A DNA stretch of 64,000 nt from JANWHQ01 sp963775275 (GCA_963775275.1 CAVZII010000005.1:3224001-3288000); one strand, 5' to 3'. Shown: positions 27,690-36,353, numbered from the stretch's first letter. The notes: generated from the letters alone by a model not told the origin. Program-made: numbers and translations.

Positions 27690-29723
27690 ATGGCTGGAAC
27701 TGCAGGAGGCGTGGCGCGAGCAATCGCGCTGGTGGGACCCAACGGGTCGGGCAAGACGAGCCTGATGGAGTCCCTGTTGTTCGCCGCCGGCGCCATCGAC
27801 CGACAGGGCGCGGTCGAGGCCGGAACGACGGTCGGCGATTCCACCCCCGAGGCGCGCGCGCGCCACCAGTCGGTGGAGCTGAACGTCGCGAGCTTCGAGT
27901 ACATGGGCGACCAGTTCGCCCTGATCGACTGTCCGGGGTCGGTCGAGTTCCAGGCCGAGTCCGATCACGCCCTGGCCTGCGTCGACATGGCGGTGGTGGT
28001 CACCGATCCGGATCCCAACAAGGCGATCCTGCTGAGGCCCTTGTTCGTCGAGCTGGATCGACTGGGCGTGCCGCGCGCGGTCTTCGTCAACAAGATCGAC
28101 CAGGCCCACGGCAATGTGGGCGAGCTGCTGGACGCACTGCAGCCGGCCTCGACCGTGCCCCTGGTGGCGCGCCAGCTGCCGATCCTGGACGACGACAAGG
28201 TGACCGGCTTCATCGACCTGGCGCTGGAGCGCGCCTTCGTCTACCGGCCCGGCCAGCAGTTCGTGCAGATCGACATTCCAGCCGAGCTGGCGCAGGCCGA
28301 GACCGACGCGCGCTTCCATATGATGGAACAGCTGTCGAACTACGACGACGTCCTGCTCGAGCAGCTGCTCAGCGACGTCAATCCAGAGCGCGAGACGGTG
28401 TTCGCAGACCTCGTCAAGGAGATGCGCGGGGGGCTGATCGCCCCCGTCTTCTTCGGCTCGGCCCAGGCGGGATCCGGCATGGGCCGCCTGCTGAAGGCCT
28501 TCCGCCATGAGGCGCCGGGTCCGGAGGCCGCGGCGGCCCGGCTGGGCGCGGACGGCGCCTCGTCCTACGTCTTCAAGACCGCGCACGCCGGCCAGGCGGG
28601 CAAGCTCGCGCTCGCGCGAGTGCTGGCGGGCAACCTGGCCGACGGAGCGGAGCTGACCCGTCCGGACGGCGAGAAGACGCGCGCGTCGGGCCTGTTCCAC
28701 ATGCTGGGCGGCGCGACCAGGAAGATCGCCGAGGCGGCGCTCGGCGACGTGGTGGCGATCGGCAAGGTGGAGATCGCCCAGGCCGGCGACCTGCTGTCGG
28801 CCGACGGTCAGGCCCGCGCCGCCAAGGTGCAGCCGCCCAGGCGCAAGCCGGTCTATTCGCTGGCGATCCAGCCCAAGGACCGCAAGGACGACGTGCGCCT
28901 CACCTCCTCGCTGGCCAAGCTGGTGGAGGAGGACTCCTCGCTGGAGCTGCTGCACAGCGATGAGACGCACGAGCTGCTGCTCCGCGGCCAAGGCGACGGA
29001 CACCTGAAGACCGCGCTCGACAGGTTGAAGCGCCGCTTCGGCGTGGAGGTGACCACGGCGCGGCCCAGGACGCCCTACAAGGAGAGCATCAAGAAGAGCA
29101 TCACCCAGCACGGCCGCCACAAGAAGCAGACCGGCGGCCACGGCCAGTTCGGCGACGTCATCGTCGAGATCGCTCCGCTGGAGCGCGGCGGCGGCTTCGA
29201 GTTCAGCGAGCGCGTCACCGGCGGGGTCGTGCCCCGGCAATGGATTCCGGCCGTCGAAGACGGGGTCAGGGATGCCTGCGAGCGGGGCCCCCTGGGCTTC
29301 CCGGTGATCGACGTGAAGGCCTGCCTGATCGACGGCTCCTACCACACGGTGGACTCCTCCGAGCTCGCCTTCCGCACGGCGGGCCGCATCGCCATGAGCG
29401 ACGGCCTGAAGCAGTGCCATCCGTACCTCCTGGAGCCGGTCGACAAGGTCGTGATCTATGCGCCGAACTCGGCGACCTCGAAGATCACCTCGGTGATGTC
29501 GGGACGCCGCGGCCAGATGCTCGGCTTCGACGCCTGGGACGAACAGCCGGGCTGGGACAGGATCGAGGCCTATATGCCGCACGAGGAGTGCCAGGACCTG
29601 ATCGTCGAGTTGCGTTCGCTGACCCAGGGACTGGCCACTTTCGAGGCGGAGTTCGACCATATGGGCGAGCTCAGCAGCGGTTTGGCTGACAAGATCGTGA
29701 ATCAGGCCAAGACCGCGGCCTGA
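27690..29723 (+). CDS. EF-G-like translational GTPase paralogue
   Basis: A 677-residue protein with EF-G domain order: G domain (about 1-260), domain II (LARVLAGNLADGAEL), domain III, domain IV (GGVVPRQWIPAVEDGVRDAC) and domain V (YAPNSATSKITSVMSGRRGQMLG). The P-loop is GPNGSGKTSL rather than the EF-G AHIDAGKTT type. The G3 motif reads DCPGSVEF instead of DTPGHVDF, so the catalytic histidine is replaced by serine. G4 NKID is intact. Such EF-G-like proteins accompany normal FusA in many genomes; their ribosomal role and hydrolysis rate are unclear. Confidence 0.88.
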   Translation: MAGTAGGVARAIALVGPNGSGKTSLMESLLFAAGAIDRQGAVEAGTTVGDSTPEARARHQSVELNVASFEYMGDQFALIDCPGSVEFQAESDHALACVDMAVVVTDPDPNKAILLRPLFVELDRLGVPRAVFVNKIDQAHGNVGELLDALQPASTVPLVARQLPILDDDKVTGFIDLALERAFVYRPGQQFVQIDIPAELAQAETDARFHMMEQLSNYDDVLLEQLLSDVNPERETVFADLVKEMRGGLIAPVFFGSAQAGSGMGRLLKAFRHEAPGPEAAAARLGADGASSYVFKTAHAGQAGKLALARVLAGNLADGAELTRPDGEKTRASGLFHMLGGATRKIAEAALGDVVAIGKVEIAQAGDLLSADGQARAAKVQPPRRKPVYSLAIQPKDRKDDVRLTSSLAKLVEEDSSLELLHSDETHELLLRGQGDGHLKTALDRLKRRFGVEVTTARPRTPYKESIKKSITQHGRHKKQTGGHGQFGDVIVEIAPLERGGGFEFSERVTGGVVPRQWIPAVEDGVRDACERGPLGFPVIDVKACLIDGSYHTVDSSELAFRTAGRIAMSDGLKQCHPYLLEPVDKVVIYAPNSATSKITSVMSGRRGQMLGFDAWDEQPGWDRIEAYMPHEECQDLIVELRSLTQGLATFEAEFDHMGELSSGLADKIVNQAKTAA

Positions 29724-29809
29724 CGTCCGATCCCGGACGCTTGATCTCAAACAATTTCCGGTCGCGCCGGCCGAGATACCAGCCCGCGCGATCCGAAAAG
29801 GGAGGCGAC

Positions 29810-30532
29810 ATGTCGCGCGTAGCGCTCGTGACCGGGGGAACCCGGGGCATCGGCCGGGCCATCTGCCTGGCGCTCAAGGCTCAGGGGCGGAAGGTGATCG
29901 CCAACTACGCCGGCAACGAGGACGCGGCGCGCCGCTTCACCGAGGAGACCGAGATCACGGCCTACAAATGGGACGTGGGCGACTTCGACGCCTGCCAGGA
30001 GGCCGCCCAGCGGATCGAGGCCGAGGTCGGCCCCATTGAGGTGCTGGTGAACAACGCCGGCATCACCCGCGACGCCACCATCGTCAACATGACCCAGGAC
30101 ATGTGGGTCGACGTGATGCGGGTGAACCTCGGCGGCTGCTTCAACATGGCCAAGGCGGTGTTCGCGGGCATGCGCCAGCGCCGCTGGGGCCGGATCGTCA
30201 ACATCGGCTCGATCAACGGCCAGGGCGGCCAGTATGGCCAGGTGAACTACGCCGCCGCCAAGTCCGGCATCCACGGCTTCACCAAGGCGCTGGCCCAGGA
30301 GGGCGCGCGCTACGGCGTCACGGTCAATGCGCTCGCGCCCGGCTACATCGACACCGACATGGTCGCGGCGGTGCCCCCCGACGTGCTGGAGAAGATCGTG
30401 GCGCGCATCCCGATCGGGCGGCTCGGCATGGCCGAGGAGATCGCCCGCGGCGTCGCCTTCCTGAGCGGGGAGGACGCCGGCTTCGTCACCGGCTCGACCC
30501 TCTCGATCAACGGCGGCCAGCACATGTATTGA
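29810..30532 (+). CDS. phaB: Acetoacetyl-CoA reductase PhaB
   Basis: A 240-residue short-chain dehydrogenase. The cofactor motif is VTGGTRGIGRAI, with NNAG, the catalytic serine in GSINGQGGQ and the Tyr-x3-Lys pair YAAAK. The blocks GITRDATIVNMTQDMW, SINGQGGQYGQVNYAAAKSG and LAPGYIDTDMV are typical of NADPH acetoacetyl-CoA reductases that supply (R)-3-hydroxybutyryl-CoA for polyhydroxybutyrate. phaA and phaC are not adjacent. The ATG at 29810 has GGGAGG seven bases upstream. Confidence 0.93.
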   Translation: MSRVALVTGGTRGIGRAICLALKAQGRKVIANYAGNEDAARRFTEETEITAYKWDVGDFDACQEAAQRIEAEVGPIEVLVNNAGITRDATIVNMTQDMWVDVMRVNLGGCFNMAKAVFAGMRQRRWGRIVNIGSINGQGGQYGQVNYAAAKSGIHGFTKALAQEGARYGVTVNALAPGYIDTDMVAAVPPDVLEKIVARIPIGRLGMAEEIARGVAFLSGEDAGFVTGSTLSINGGQHMY

Positions 30533-30560
30533 GGCCCCGGCGGGAAGAGGCCTCCAACGG

Positions 30561-31571
30561 ATGGCGGATCACAACGAGCGCGCCCGCGTGCAAGGGCTGA
30601 TCACGGCGGCCTGGTCGACCCAGGTGATCGGGGTCGCGGCGCGCCTTTCGCTGTTCGACCGGATCGCTGCGGGCGAGGGCGCGGCCCGGGCGCTCGCGGC
30701 GGCGACGGGCTCGCACCCCGGCGCCATGCGCCGGATCCTGCGAGCCCTGGCTGCGCTGGGGCTCTGTCGGCAGGCCGGCGAGGATCGGTTCGAGCTCACG
30801 GCCGCCGGCGAGCTGCTGCGGGCGGGCGCGCCCGGTTCGATCCGCGGCATGGCGCTGCACTGGGGCCAGCGCATCTGGGGGGCGCTGTCGCAACTCGACC
30901 AGTCGCTCGCCACCGGACGGGCCTGGCGGATCTCCGGCCTGAAAGGCTTCGAGGAGATGGCCTCGGATCCGGCCCAGATGGCGATGTTCCACCAGTCGAT
31001 GGCGGACCAGACCGGCCCGGTCGCGGCGGCGATCCTGGACGTCTACGACTTCTCGCCGTTCCGCGCCGTGATGGACGTGGGCGGCGGCTACGGCGCCTTG
31101 CTGGCCGCGGTGCTGAAGGCCCACCCCGGCCTGACCGGCCAGGTGTTCGACCTGCCCGACCTCGCCCAGGCGGCGGGCGCCTATCTGGAGGACGAGGGCG
31201 TGGCGGGCCGCGGCGCCTTCGTGGGCGGCAGCTTCTTCGACGCCGTGCCGGCGGGCGCGGACGCCTACATGCTGAAGATGATCATCCACGACTGGGGCGA
31301 CGAGGACGCGCTGGCGATCCTGACCTGCTGCCGCAGGGCGGCGGCGGCCCGCGGCGCCAAGATCCTGGTGATGGAGCGCATAGCGCCCGCGCTGGCGGGG
31401 CCGGACGATCTCGTCACCATCCGCGGCGACATCCTGATGCTGACCGCCGCGGGCGGCCAGGAGCGGACTCCCGACGAATACGAGGCGCTGTTCGCCGGCG
31501 CCGGACTGAGGCTCGAGCGGACCTTGCCAACCGCGTCGGGCTTCAGCGTGATGGAGACGACGCCGGCCTGA
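30561..31571 (+). CDS. O-methyltransferase, acetylserotonin/hydroxyneurosporene type
   Basis: A 336-residue Methyltransf_2 protein. An N-terminal winged-helix dimerisation domain (1-95) is followed by SAM motif I VMDVGGGYGALLAAVL and the block MLKMIIHDWGDEDALAIL, whose histidine is the family's catalytic base. Members O-methylate small hydroxylated aromatics, polyketides or carotenoid precursors; nothing nearby identifies the substrate. It follows phaB by 28 bases on the same strand and may share its transcript. It converges on the His-rich-tail gene. Confidence 0.85.
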   Translation: MADHNERARVQGLITAAWSTQVIGVAARLSLFDRIAAGEGAARALAAATGSHPGAMRRILRALAALGLCRQAGEDRFELTAAGELLRAGAPGSIRGMALHWGQRIWGALSQLDQSLATGRAWRISGLKGFEEMASDPAQMAMFHQSMADQTGPVAAAILDVYDFSPFRAVMDVGGGYGALLAAVLKAHPGLTGQVFDLPDLAQAAGAYLEDEGVAGRGAFVGGSFFDAVPAGADAYMLKMIIHDWGDEDALAILTCCRRAAAARGAKILVMERIAPALAGPDDLVTIRGDILMLTAAGGQERTPDEYEALFAGAGLRLERTLPTASGFSVMETTPA

Positions 31572-31582
31572 GCCGGCGGCGG

Positions 31583-32023
31583 TCAGTGATGGTGGGCCGG
31601 CTCGTGCTCGCCATGCGCCCCATGGTCATCGTGCCCGCCGTGGTCGTCATGGGCGTCGGGGGAGCCGTGATCGTCGTGCGCCTCGTGGTGGCCGTGATCC
31701 TCGGCCGGGGCGTGACCGGCGCCGCCGTGGCTGAGCTCGGGCTCGATCTTGAAGTCCGGCTCGGACGCCGGCTCCGGCTCGGCGAACAGGGTCACGGCCG
31801 GCGCCGACCGCTTGGGCCTGCCCGACCGCTGAAGGGACGCCAGCGCGACGACGACGCCCACCACCGCCACCAGCCCGGCGACGATGTCCCTGTACTGGCC
31901 GAACGGGCCCAGCTCCACGTGGGCCAGGTCCACGTACTTGGCGAAGACGGCCGGCTTGTAGAGACCGTAGCCCAGGGCCGCGATCGCCAGCCCGATCACC
32001 AGCCCGATCACACGTCCAATCAT
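31583..32023 (-). CDS. Small membrane protein with His/Asp-rich C-terminal tail
   Basis: A 146-residue protein with two N-terminal hydrophobic segments (about 4-20 and 47-64), a short basic/acidic linker and a 45-residue tail dominated by His, Asp, Gly and Glu (for example HDDHGGHDDHGAHGEH). Such tails bind zinc, nickel or copper in many proteins; here this is inference. The transmembrane part is not recognised. A similar HDDHG-type sequence occurs out of frame after the membrane gene at 44950, which suggests a shared feature in this genome. It converges on the O-methyltransferase gene. Confidence 0.75.
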   Translation of the reverse strand: MIGRVIGLVIGLAIAALGYGLYKPAVFAKYVDLAHVELGPFGQYRDIVAGLVAVVGVVVALASLQRSGRPKRSAPAVTLFAEPEPASEPDFKIEPELSHGGAGHAPAEDHGHHEAHDDHGSPDAHDDHGGHDDHGAHGEHEPAHHH

Positions 32024-32168
32024 GCCGCCCCCCTCAGATCGAAATTCTGAGCGAGGGCAGGCGGCAGGAAGGCGCCGGAAGCGTCAATCGGGCTCGCCCG
32101 TCACGCGCGTCCAGCGCCCGGTTGGGGCGAGTGTTGGACAAACACCGGGCGCCGTCGGGCCCCGGTGC

Positions 32169-32711
32169 TCAGGGCGCGGGCAGAAGCTCGGCCGGGACAT
32201 GGCGAGGGTCGAAGCGCCGCCGCGACGACTCCGCGACCCAAGGCCAGGCGGAGGCGACGACGAGCAGGATGAAGACGAGCCGCGCGCCAAGGTCGAGCCC
32301 CAGGGCGAATGCGCCTCCAAAGAGCGCGGCGGCGAGCGTGGCCAGGGCGCCGAAGCCGATCAGGAGCATCGCCCAGACGAGCGCGCCCGCCGCCTGGGAG
32401 CGTGCGCGCCGGAAACCGGCGTCGGGGGCGGCCTCGGCGGCGGCGGCGAGCAGGGCGCGCGCGAACGGCGTGAAGGCAGGGGTGAGATCCCGCGGCGGTC
32501 CGAGACCCGCGTAGCCCTGGGAAGAGATCACGACGCGGCCGCGCTCGAAGACCAGGACCAGGCTGCGCAGGGGCGGGCCGGGCGGGCGGGCGATCACCCC
32601 GATCTCGGCCCGCCTCAGGCCCGCCAGCGGCCAGCGCCGCTCGCCGCTCCTGGAGCCGCGGCGGGTCAGCACCGCATCGTCGAGGCTGAACTCGGCGTCC
32701 TCGCCGAGCAA
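32169..32711 (-). CDS. Conserved membrane protein of unknown function
   Basis: About 180 residues. The N-terminal 100 residues are strand-rich (FSLDDAVLTRRGSRSGERRW, then SLVLVFERGRVVISSQGYAG), somewhat like PH-type membrane-associated domains, and two hydrophobic helices follow (about 112-134 and 142-158). Not recognised further. The start is uncertain: only a TTG at 32709-32711 is available, or a CTG at 32739-32741 whose CTGA overlaps the folB stop; no in-frame ATG fits. The tight packing behind folB argues for co-transcription. Confidence 0.65.
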   Translation of the reverse strand: MLGEDAEFSLDDAVLTRRGSRSGERRWPLAGLRRAEIGVIARPPGPPLRSLVLVFERGRVVISSQGYAGLGPPRDLTPAFTPFARALLAAAAEAAPDAGFRRARSQAAGALVWAMLLIGFGALATLAAALFGGAFALGLDLGARLVFILLVVASAWPWVAESSRRRFDPRHVPAELLPAP

Positions 32712-32737
32712 GGCCGTGCGCTGGGCGTAGGTGAGGG

Positions 32738-33136
32738 TCAGGCCCGCACCAGGATGATCTCGGCGCCCGCGGCCGCCGCCTGGGGCGCCAGCGCGAGGGG
32801 CTTTTCGATGCGGACCCGCACGCGGGTGACCCGCTCGTCGGCCAGGCAGGCCTGGCCCAGGCGCTCGGCAAAGGCCTCCACCAGGAGGAAGTGGCCCTCG
32901 GCGGCGATCTCCTTGGCCTTCCTGGCGATCGTCTCGTAGTTGATCGTGTCGGCGATGTGCTCCCAGCCGCCGGCCGTGACGTCGAGCTCGACGTCCGCCA
33001 GCAACGGCTGGCGTCGGCCGTGCTCGTGCGCATAGACGCCGATCTCGGCCTCGAGCTCGAGGCCGCGGACGAAGACCTTGGCGCCGACCAGGCGCGCCTG
33101 GGGGAGGGCCGGCCGTTCCTCGGGCGATGAGGTCAT
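32738..33136 (-). CDS. folB: Dihydroneopterin aldolase (FolB)
   Basis: A 132-residue FolB-fold protein. The core KVFVRGLELEAEIGVYAHEHGRRQPLLADVELDV matches dihydroneopterin aldolase, with the substrate-binding glutamate in the middle (HFLLVEAFAERLGQACL) and the late VRVRIEKPLAL lysine. It cleaves 7,8-dihydroneopterin to 6-hydroxymethyl-dihydropterin in folate synthesis. It sits 13 bases behind an SDR gene that resembles pteridine reductases, so the pair is likely a pterin operon. Confidence 0.9.
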   Translation of the reverse strand: MTSSPEERPALPQARLVGAKVFVRGLELEAEIGVYAHEHGRRQPLLADVELDVTAGGWEHIADTINYETIARKAKEIAAEGHFLLVEAFAERLGQACLADERVTRVRVRIEKPLALAPQAAAAGAEIILVRA

Positions 33137-33149
33137 GCGGAGGCTCCCA

Positions 33150-33899
33150 TCAGTCGGCGGCCACGTCGGGCGTCCGCCAGGCCAGGTGCTGGCCGCCGTC
33201 CACCGCGATCATCTGGCCCGTGACCTGCCTGGCGTCCATCAGATAGCGCGCCGCCTGGGCGATGTCTTCGGGAGAGGAGCGGCGCTCGAGCAGCACGTTG
33301 CGCGCCTCCGCCTGGAAGGTCTCGGCCGTCTGGTGGATCGAGGGGAGGGTCGGCCCCGGCGCGATGGCGTTGACACGGATGGCCGGCGCCAGGGCCTGGG
33401 CGAGGACCCGCGTGGCGGCCCACAGCGCCGAACGGCTGAGCCCGTAGCTGAAGAACTGGGGATTCGGCTTCCAGACACGCTGGTCGAGCATGTTGATGAT
33501 CAGGCCCTCGAGGCCCCGGGGCAGCTCGGCGGCGAAGGCCTGGCTGAGCAGGATCGGCGCGCGCAGGTTGGTCTGCATGTGCGCATCCCAGGAGTCGCGG
33601 CTCAGCGTCTGGATGCGGTCGTCCTGGAACACCGAGGCGTTGTTGATCAGGAGCGTGACCGGCCCGACCGCCTCGGCCGCCCGCCCGACGAGCGCCGCGG
33701 TCTCGGCTTCGTCGGTGAGCTCGGCGCTGACCGTCGCGGCCTTGCGCCCCATGGCGCGGATCTCGAAGGCGAGGGCGGCGGCGTCGTCAGCCGGGCCGCG
33801 GTGGTGCACGGCGACGTCATAGCCGGCCTCGGCGGCCGTCAGGGCCAGGGCGCGTCCGATCCGGCGCGCGGCGCCGGTGATCAGCGCGGTCCCGCGCAT
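33150..33899 (-). CDS. Short-chain dehydrogenase, pteridine-reductase (PTR1/FolM)-like, with Lys-to-Arg change
   Basis: A 249-residue SDR. The cofactor motif ITGAARRIGRALAL carries the double arginine typical of PTR1/FolM-like NADPH pteridine reductases. NNAS and the GPT motif (IAPGPTLPSIHQ) are present. At the active site the expected Tyr-x3-Lys reads YGLSR, so the catalytic lysine is replaced by arginine; the codon is CGT, two or more changes from Lys. Activity may be altered. Its position directly before folB supports a pterin role, possibly dihydromonapterin or dihydrobiopterin reduction. Confidence 0.83.
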   Translation of the reverse strand: MRGTALITGAARRIGRALALTAAEAGYDVAVHHRGPADDAAALAFEIRAMGRKAATVSAELTDEAETAALVGRAAEAVGPVTLLINNASVFQDDRIQTLSRDSWDAHMQTNLRAPILLSQAFAAELPRGLEGLIINMLDQRVWKPNPQFFSYGLSRSALWAATRVLAQALAPAIRVNAIAPGPTLPSIHQTAETFQAEARNVLLERRSSPEDIAQAARYLMDARQVTGQMIAVDGGQHLAWRTPDVAAD

Positions 33900-33910
33900 G
33901 AAGAGATCCT

Positions 33911-33991
33911 TCAGTCGAAGCGGCCGTACTCGACCTTGTTCAGGGCGGCGATGGCGATCAGGAAGATCAGCACGATGAGGATCGCGGTCAT
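33911..33991 (-). CDS. 26-residue single-pass membrane protein
   Basis: The sequence MTAILIVLIFLIAIAALNKV, then EYGRFD and a stop, is one hydrophobic helix with a short charged tail. It ends 11 bases before the SDR start on the same strand, so it probably leads the SDR-folB transcript. GAGG lies 9-12 bases before the ATG. It is too short for most gene callers. Coding is inferred from the perfect membrane-helix composition and operon position; function unknown. Confidence 0.55.
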   Translation of the reverse strand: MTAILIVLIFLIAIAALNKVEYGRFD

Positions 33992-34068
33992 GGGCCTAGC
34001 CTCAGGTCAGCGGGGGTCTGGGCCGGCTCTACCCAAGCCCGGCCTGCGCCGCAAGGCGGGAACGCTCG

Positions 34069-34809
34069 CTAACGGGGGGCCTCGAAGTCCACCCGCTGGG
34101 AGAAGGTCCGCCCGGCGACAGGCTCGCCCGACTTCGTCCTGGGCCCCACCTGGACGGTCTGCATCAGGAGCCTGGCGGCCGCCGCCCCGAAGCCCAGCCC
34201 GCCGGGATCCTCGGCCACGGCCCGGCAGCTGGACGGCGCGCCCGAGCTGCCGATCTCGCACACGACCAGGGCGGACCCCCCGAGGGCCTGCAGCCTGGCC
34301 TCCCTGGGAAGGGCCGCCCGGGTCTGGAAGACCGACGGCCAGTTCAGGACGACCAGGCGCGAGCGGTCGAGCAGCAGGGCCGTTTGCTTGGCGCGCGCCT
34401 CCGCCGAGTCCGATGCGGGGGCGGCCCCGGGCGCCGCATCGGTCAGATCGTACCCGAACGGGATCTTCACCTGGCGGCCAGCGACCGGTCGCCCCGACTT
34501 GTCGGCAGGCCGAAAGCGCATGGACTGCGCCGTTGCGGCCGCCACGACCCCGAAGTCGTAGCCGGGCGGATCCTCGCTCGTGATCCCGCATCCCGTGAGC
34601 CGGCCTTTGCCGTTCGCCGTGCAGGTCACCACCGCGTGGCCCGTCACGCCGGCGCCGGAAGCGGCGAGCGGATAGAAGCGAGCCACCGGGCTTCGCAGGT
34701 CCCAGTTGACCTGGCTCGCGTCGAGCGGCGGCTCGGCGGCGGCGTTTCCGGTCCAGGCCACTGAACCCGCCGCCGCGACGGCCGCCAGCGCCAGTCCAAG
34801 ACGTCTCAT
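34069..34809 (-). CDS. Periplasmic protein with two TonB C-terminal-like domains
   Basis: A 246-residue secreted protein with a Sec signal (MRRLGLALAAVAAAGSVAW, cleavage near NAAA-EPP) and two repeats of the TonB C-terminal fold: GHAVVTCTANGKGRLTGCGITSEDP with AQSMRFRPADKSGRPVAGR, and SALVVCEIGSSGAPSSCRAV with TVQVGPRTKSGEPVAGR. TonB itself has one such domain, a membrane anchor and a Pro-rich linker; neither anchor nor linker is present here. The paired cysteines in each repeat probably form disulfides. The ATG at 34807-34809 has GAAGGGCAG just upstream. Confidence 0.75.
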   Translation of the reverse strand: MRRLGLALAAVAAAGSVAWTGNAAAEPPLDASQVNWDLRSPVARFYPLAASGAGVTGHAVVTCTANGKGRLTGCGITSEDPPGYDFGVVAAATAQSMRFRPADKSGRPVAGRQVKIPFGYDLTDAAPGAAPASDSAEARAKQTALLLDRSRLVVLNWPSVFQTRAALPREARLQALGGSALVVCEIGSSGAPSSCRAVAEDPGGLGFGAAAARLLMQTVQVGPRTKSGEPVAGRTFSQRVDFEAPR

Positions 34810-34922
34810 CTGCCCTTCCCCCTTGCCCGAAGCTTGCCTCTCCAGGCCCGTCGCCGTCAACGCCGCGGTCGGACCGGCGTGCGGGGCTTGCCGCGCAGGT
34901 CCATCCGGTCCATCTGCCCAAG

Positions 34923-36353
34923 ATGCCCGTCTCGCCCGCCTATCGGCCCGATCCGAGGTTCAGGACCCTGGGGCCCGAGTTCGCCGACGAGGTCGAAGCC
35001 GCGGCCTTTCCCCAGTCGATCCTGCGCTTCCGCAACGACCGCGCGGCGGCCACCGTGGGCCTGGACAGCCTGACGGACGAGGAGTGGATCGGCCACTTCG
35101 CCCGCTTCGAGCCCCTGCCGGACAACCAGCCCAAGGCCCTGGCCACGCGCTATCACGGCCATCAGTTCCGGGTTTACAACCCGGACCTCGGCGACGGCCG
35201 CGGCTTTCTGTTCGCCCAGATGCGCGAAGCCGGGACGGACCGGCTGCTCGACCTCGGCACCAAGGGCTCGGGCAAGACGCCCTATTCGCGTACGGCGGAC
35301 GGCCGGCTGACGCTCAAGGGCGGGGTTCGCGAAGCCCTGGCCAGCGAGATGCTCGAGGCGTTGGGCGTCCCGACCTGCCGCACCTTCTCGCTGGTGGAGA
35401 CCGGAGAGGAGCTGGACCGTCCAGACGAGCCCAGCCCGACGCGCGCCTGCGTGCTGGTGCGGCTGTCCTTCAGCAACGTCCGGTTCGGCACCTTCCAGAG
35501 GCACGCCTTCCACGGCCGCGCGGACCTGATCCAGCAGTTGATCGACCACGTGGTCGAGACCTACTTTCCGGACCTCGCGCCGCTGGAGGGCCAGGCGCGC
35601 GCGGCGCCGCTCCTGGCCACGGTGGTCGAGCGCTCGGCCGAGCTGTGCGCGCGCTGGATGGCGGCGGGGTTCGTCCACGGCGTCCTGAATTCGGACAACA
35701 TGAACGTCACCGGCGAAAGCTTCGACTACGGGCCCTATCGGTTCCTGCCCCGAAACGACCCGGGCTTCACCGCCGCCTATTTCGACCAGACCGGGCTTTA
35801 CGCCTTCGGCCGCCAGCCGGAGTCGGTGCTGTGGAACCTGAATCAGCTCGGCGGCGCCCTGACCCTGGTGCAGGAGGACAAGGAGCCGTTGATCGAGGCC
35901 CTGAACCGCTTCGCGCCGGCCTACCGGCGGGCCCTGTCGCTGGCCCTGGTGCGCCGGCTGGGACTCGAGCCCCGCTCGCTGGAAGAGGACGTGGGCCTGG
36001 CCAACGCGGCCTTCCGGGCCATAGGCGAGGGCGGCGAGCCCTTGCGGTGGGAGCCCTTCTTCTTCGACTGGTTCGGCGGGGCCGCCTCGGAGGACCGGGC
36101 GATGGGCGGGCCGCGCGCCCATCTCTATGCGGGCCAGGCGCTGGCGGAGTTCCGCGGCCGGGCAGGCGCCTATGAGCCGGACCGTCCCGAACGGGCGGAC
36201 GGCGCCTACTTCGCGCGCGAGGCGCCCGAGGAGCTGCTCTATGACGAGATCGAGGCCATCTGGGCCGACATCGCCGACCGCGACGACTGGAGCGCGTTCT
36301 ATCGGAAGCTGGAGCGCATCGGCGAGGCGCGGTCGGCCTATGGCCTTGCCTGA
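34923..36353 (+). CDS. selO: Protein adenylyltransferase SelO (YdiU/UPF0061)
   Basis: A 476-residue pseudokinase-fold enzyme. Diagnostic blocks are ALATRYHGHQFRVYNPDLGDGR, DLGTKGSGKTPYSR, LTLKGGVREALASEMLEALGVPT and FVHGVLNSDNMNVTGESFDYGPYRF, the last containing the metal-binding Asn and Asp residues. SelO transfers AMP to protein hydroxyl groups and is linked to redox stress. The eukaryotic C-terminal selenocysteine is absent, as usual in bacteria. It is intact and slightly shorter than the E. coli enzyme. Confidence 0.94.
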   Translation: MPVSPAYRPDPRFRTLGPEFADEVEAAAFPQSILRFRNDRAAATVGLDSLTDEEWIGHFARFEPLPDNQPKALATRYHGHQFRVYNPDLGDGRGFLFAQMREAGTDRLLDLGTKGSGKTPYSRTADGRLTLKGGVREALASEMLEALGVPTCRTFSLVETGEELDRPDEPSPTRACVLVRLSFSNVRFGTFQRHAFHGRADLIQQLIDHVVETYFPDLAPLEGQARAAPLLATVVERSAELCARWMAAGFVHGVLNSDNMNVTGESFDYGPYRFLPRNDPGFTAAYFDQTGLYAFGRQPESVLWNLNQLGGALTLVQEDKEPLIEALNRFAPAYRRALSLALVRRLGLEPRSLEEDVGLANAAFRAIGEGGEPLRWEPFFFDWFGGAASEDRAMGGPRAHLYAGQALAEFRGRAGAYEPDRPERADGAYFAREAPEELLYDEIEAIWADIADRDDWSAFYRKLERIGEARSAYGLA

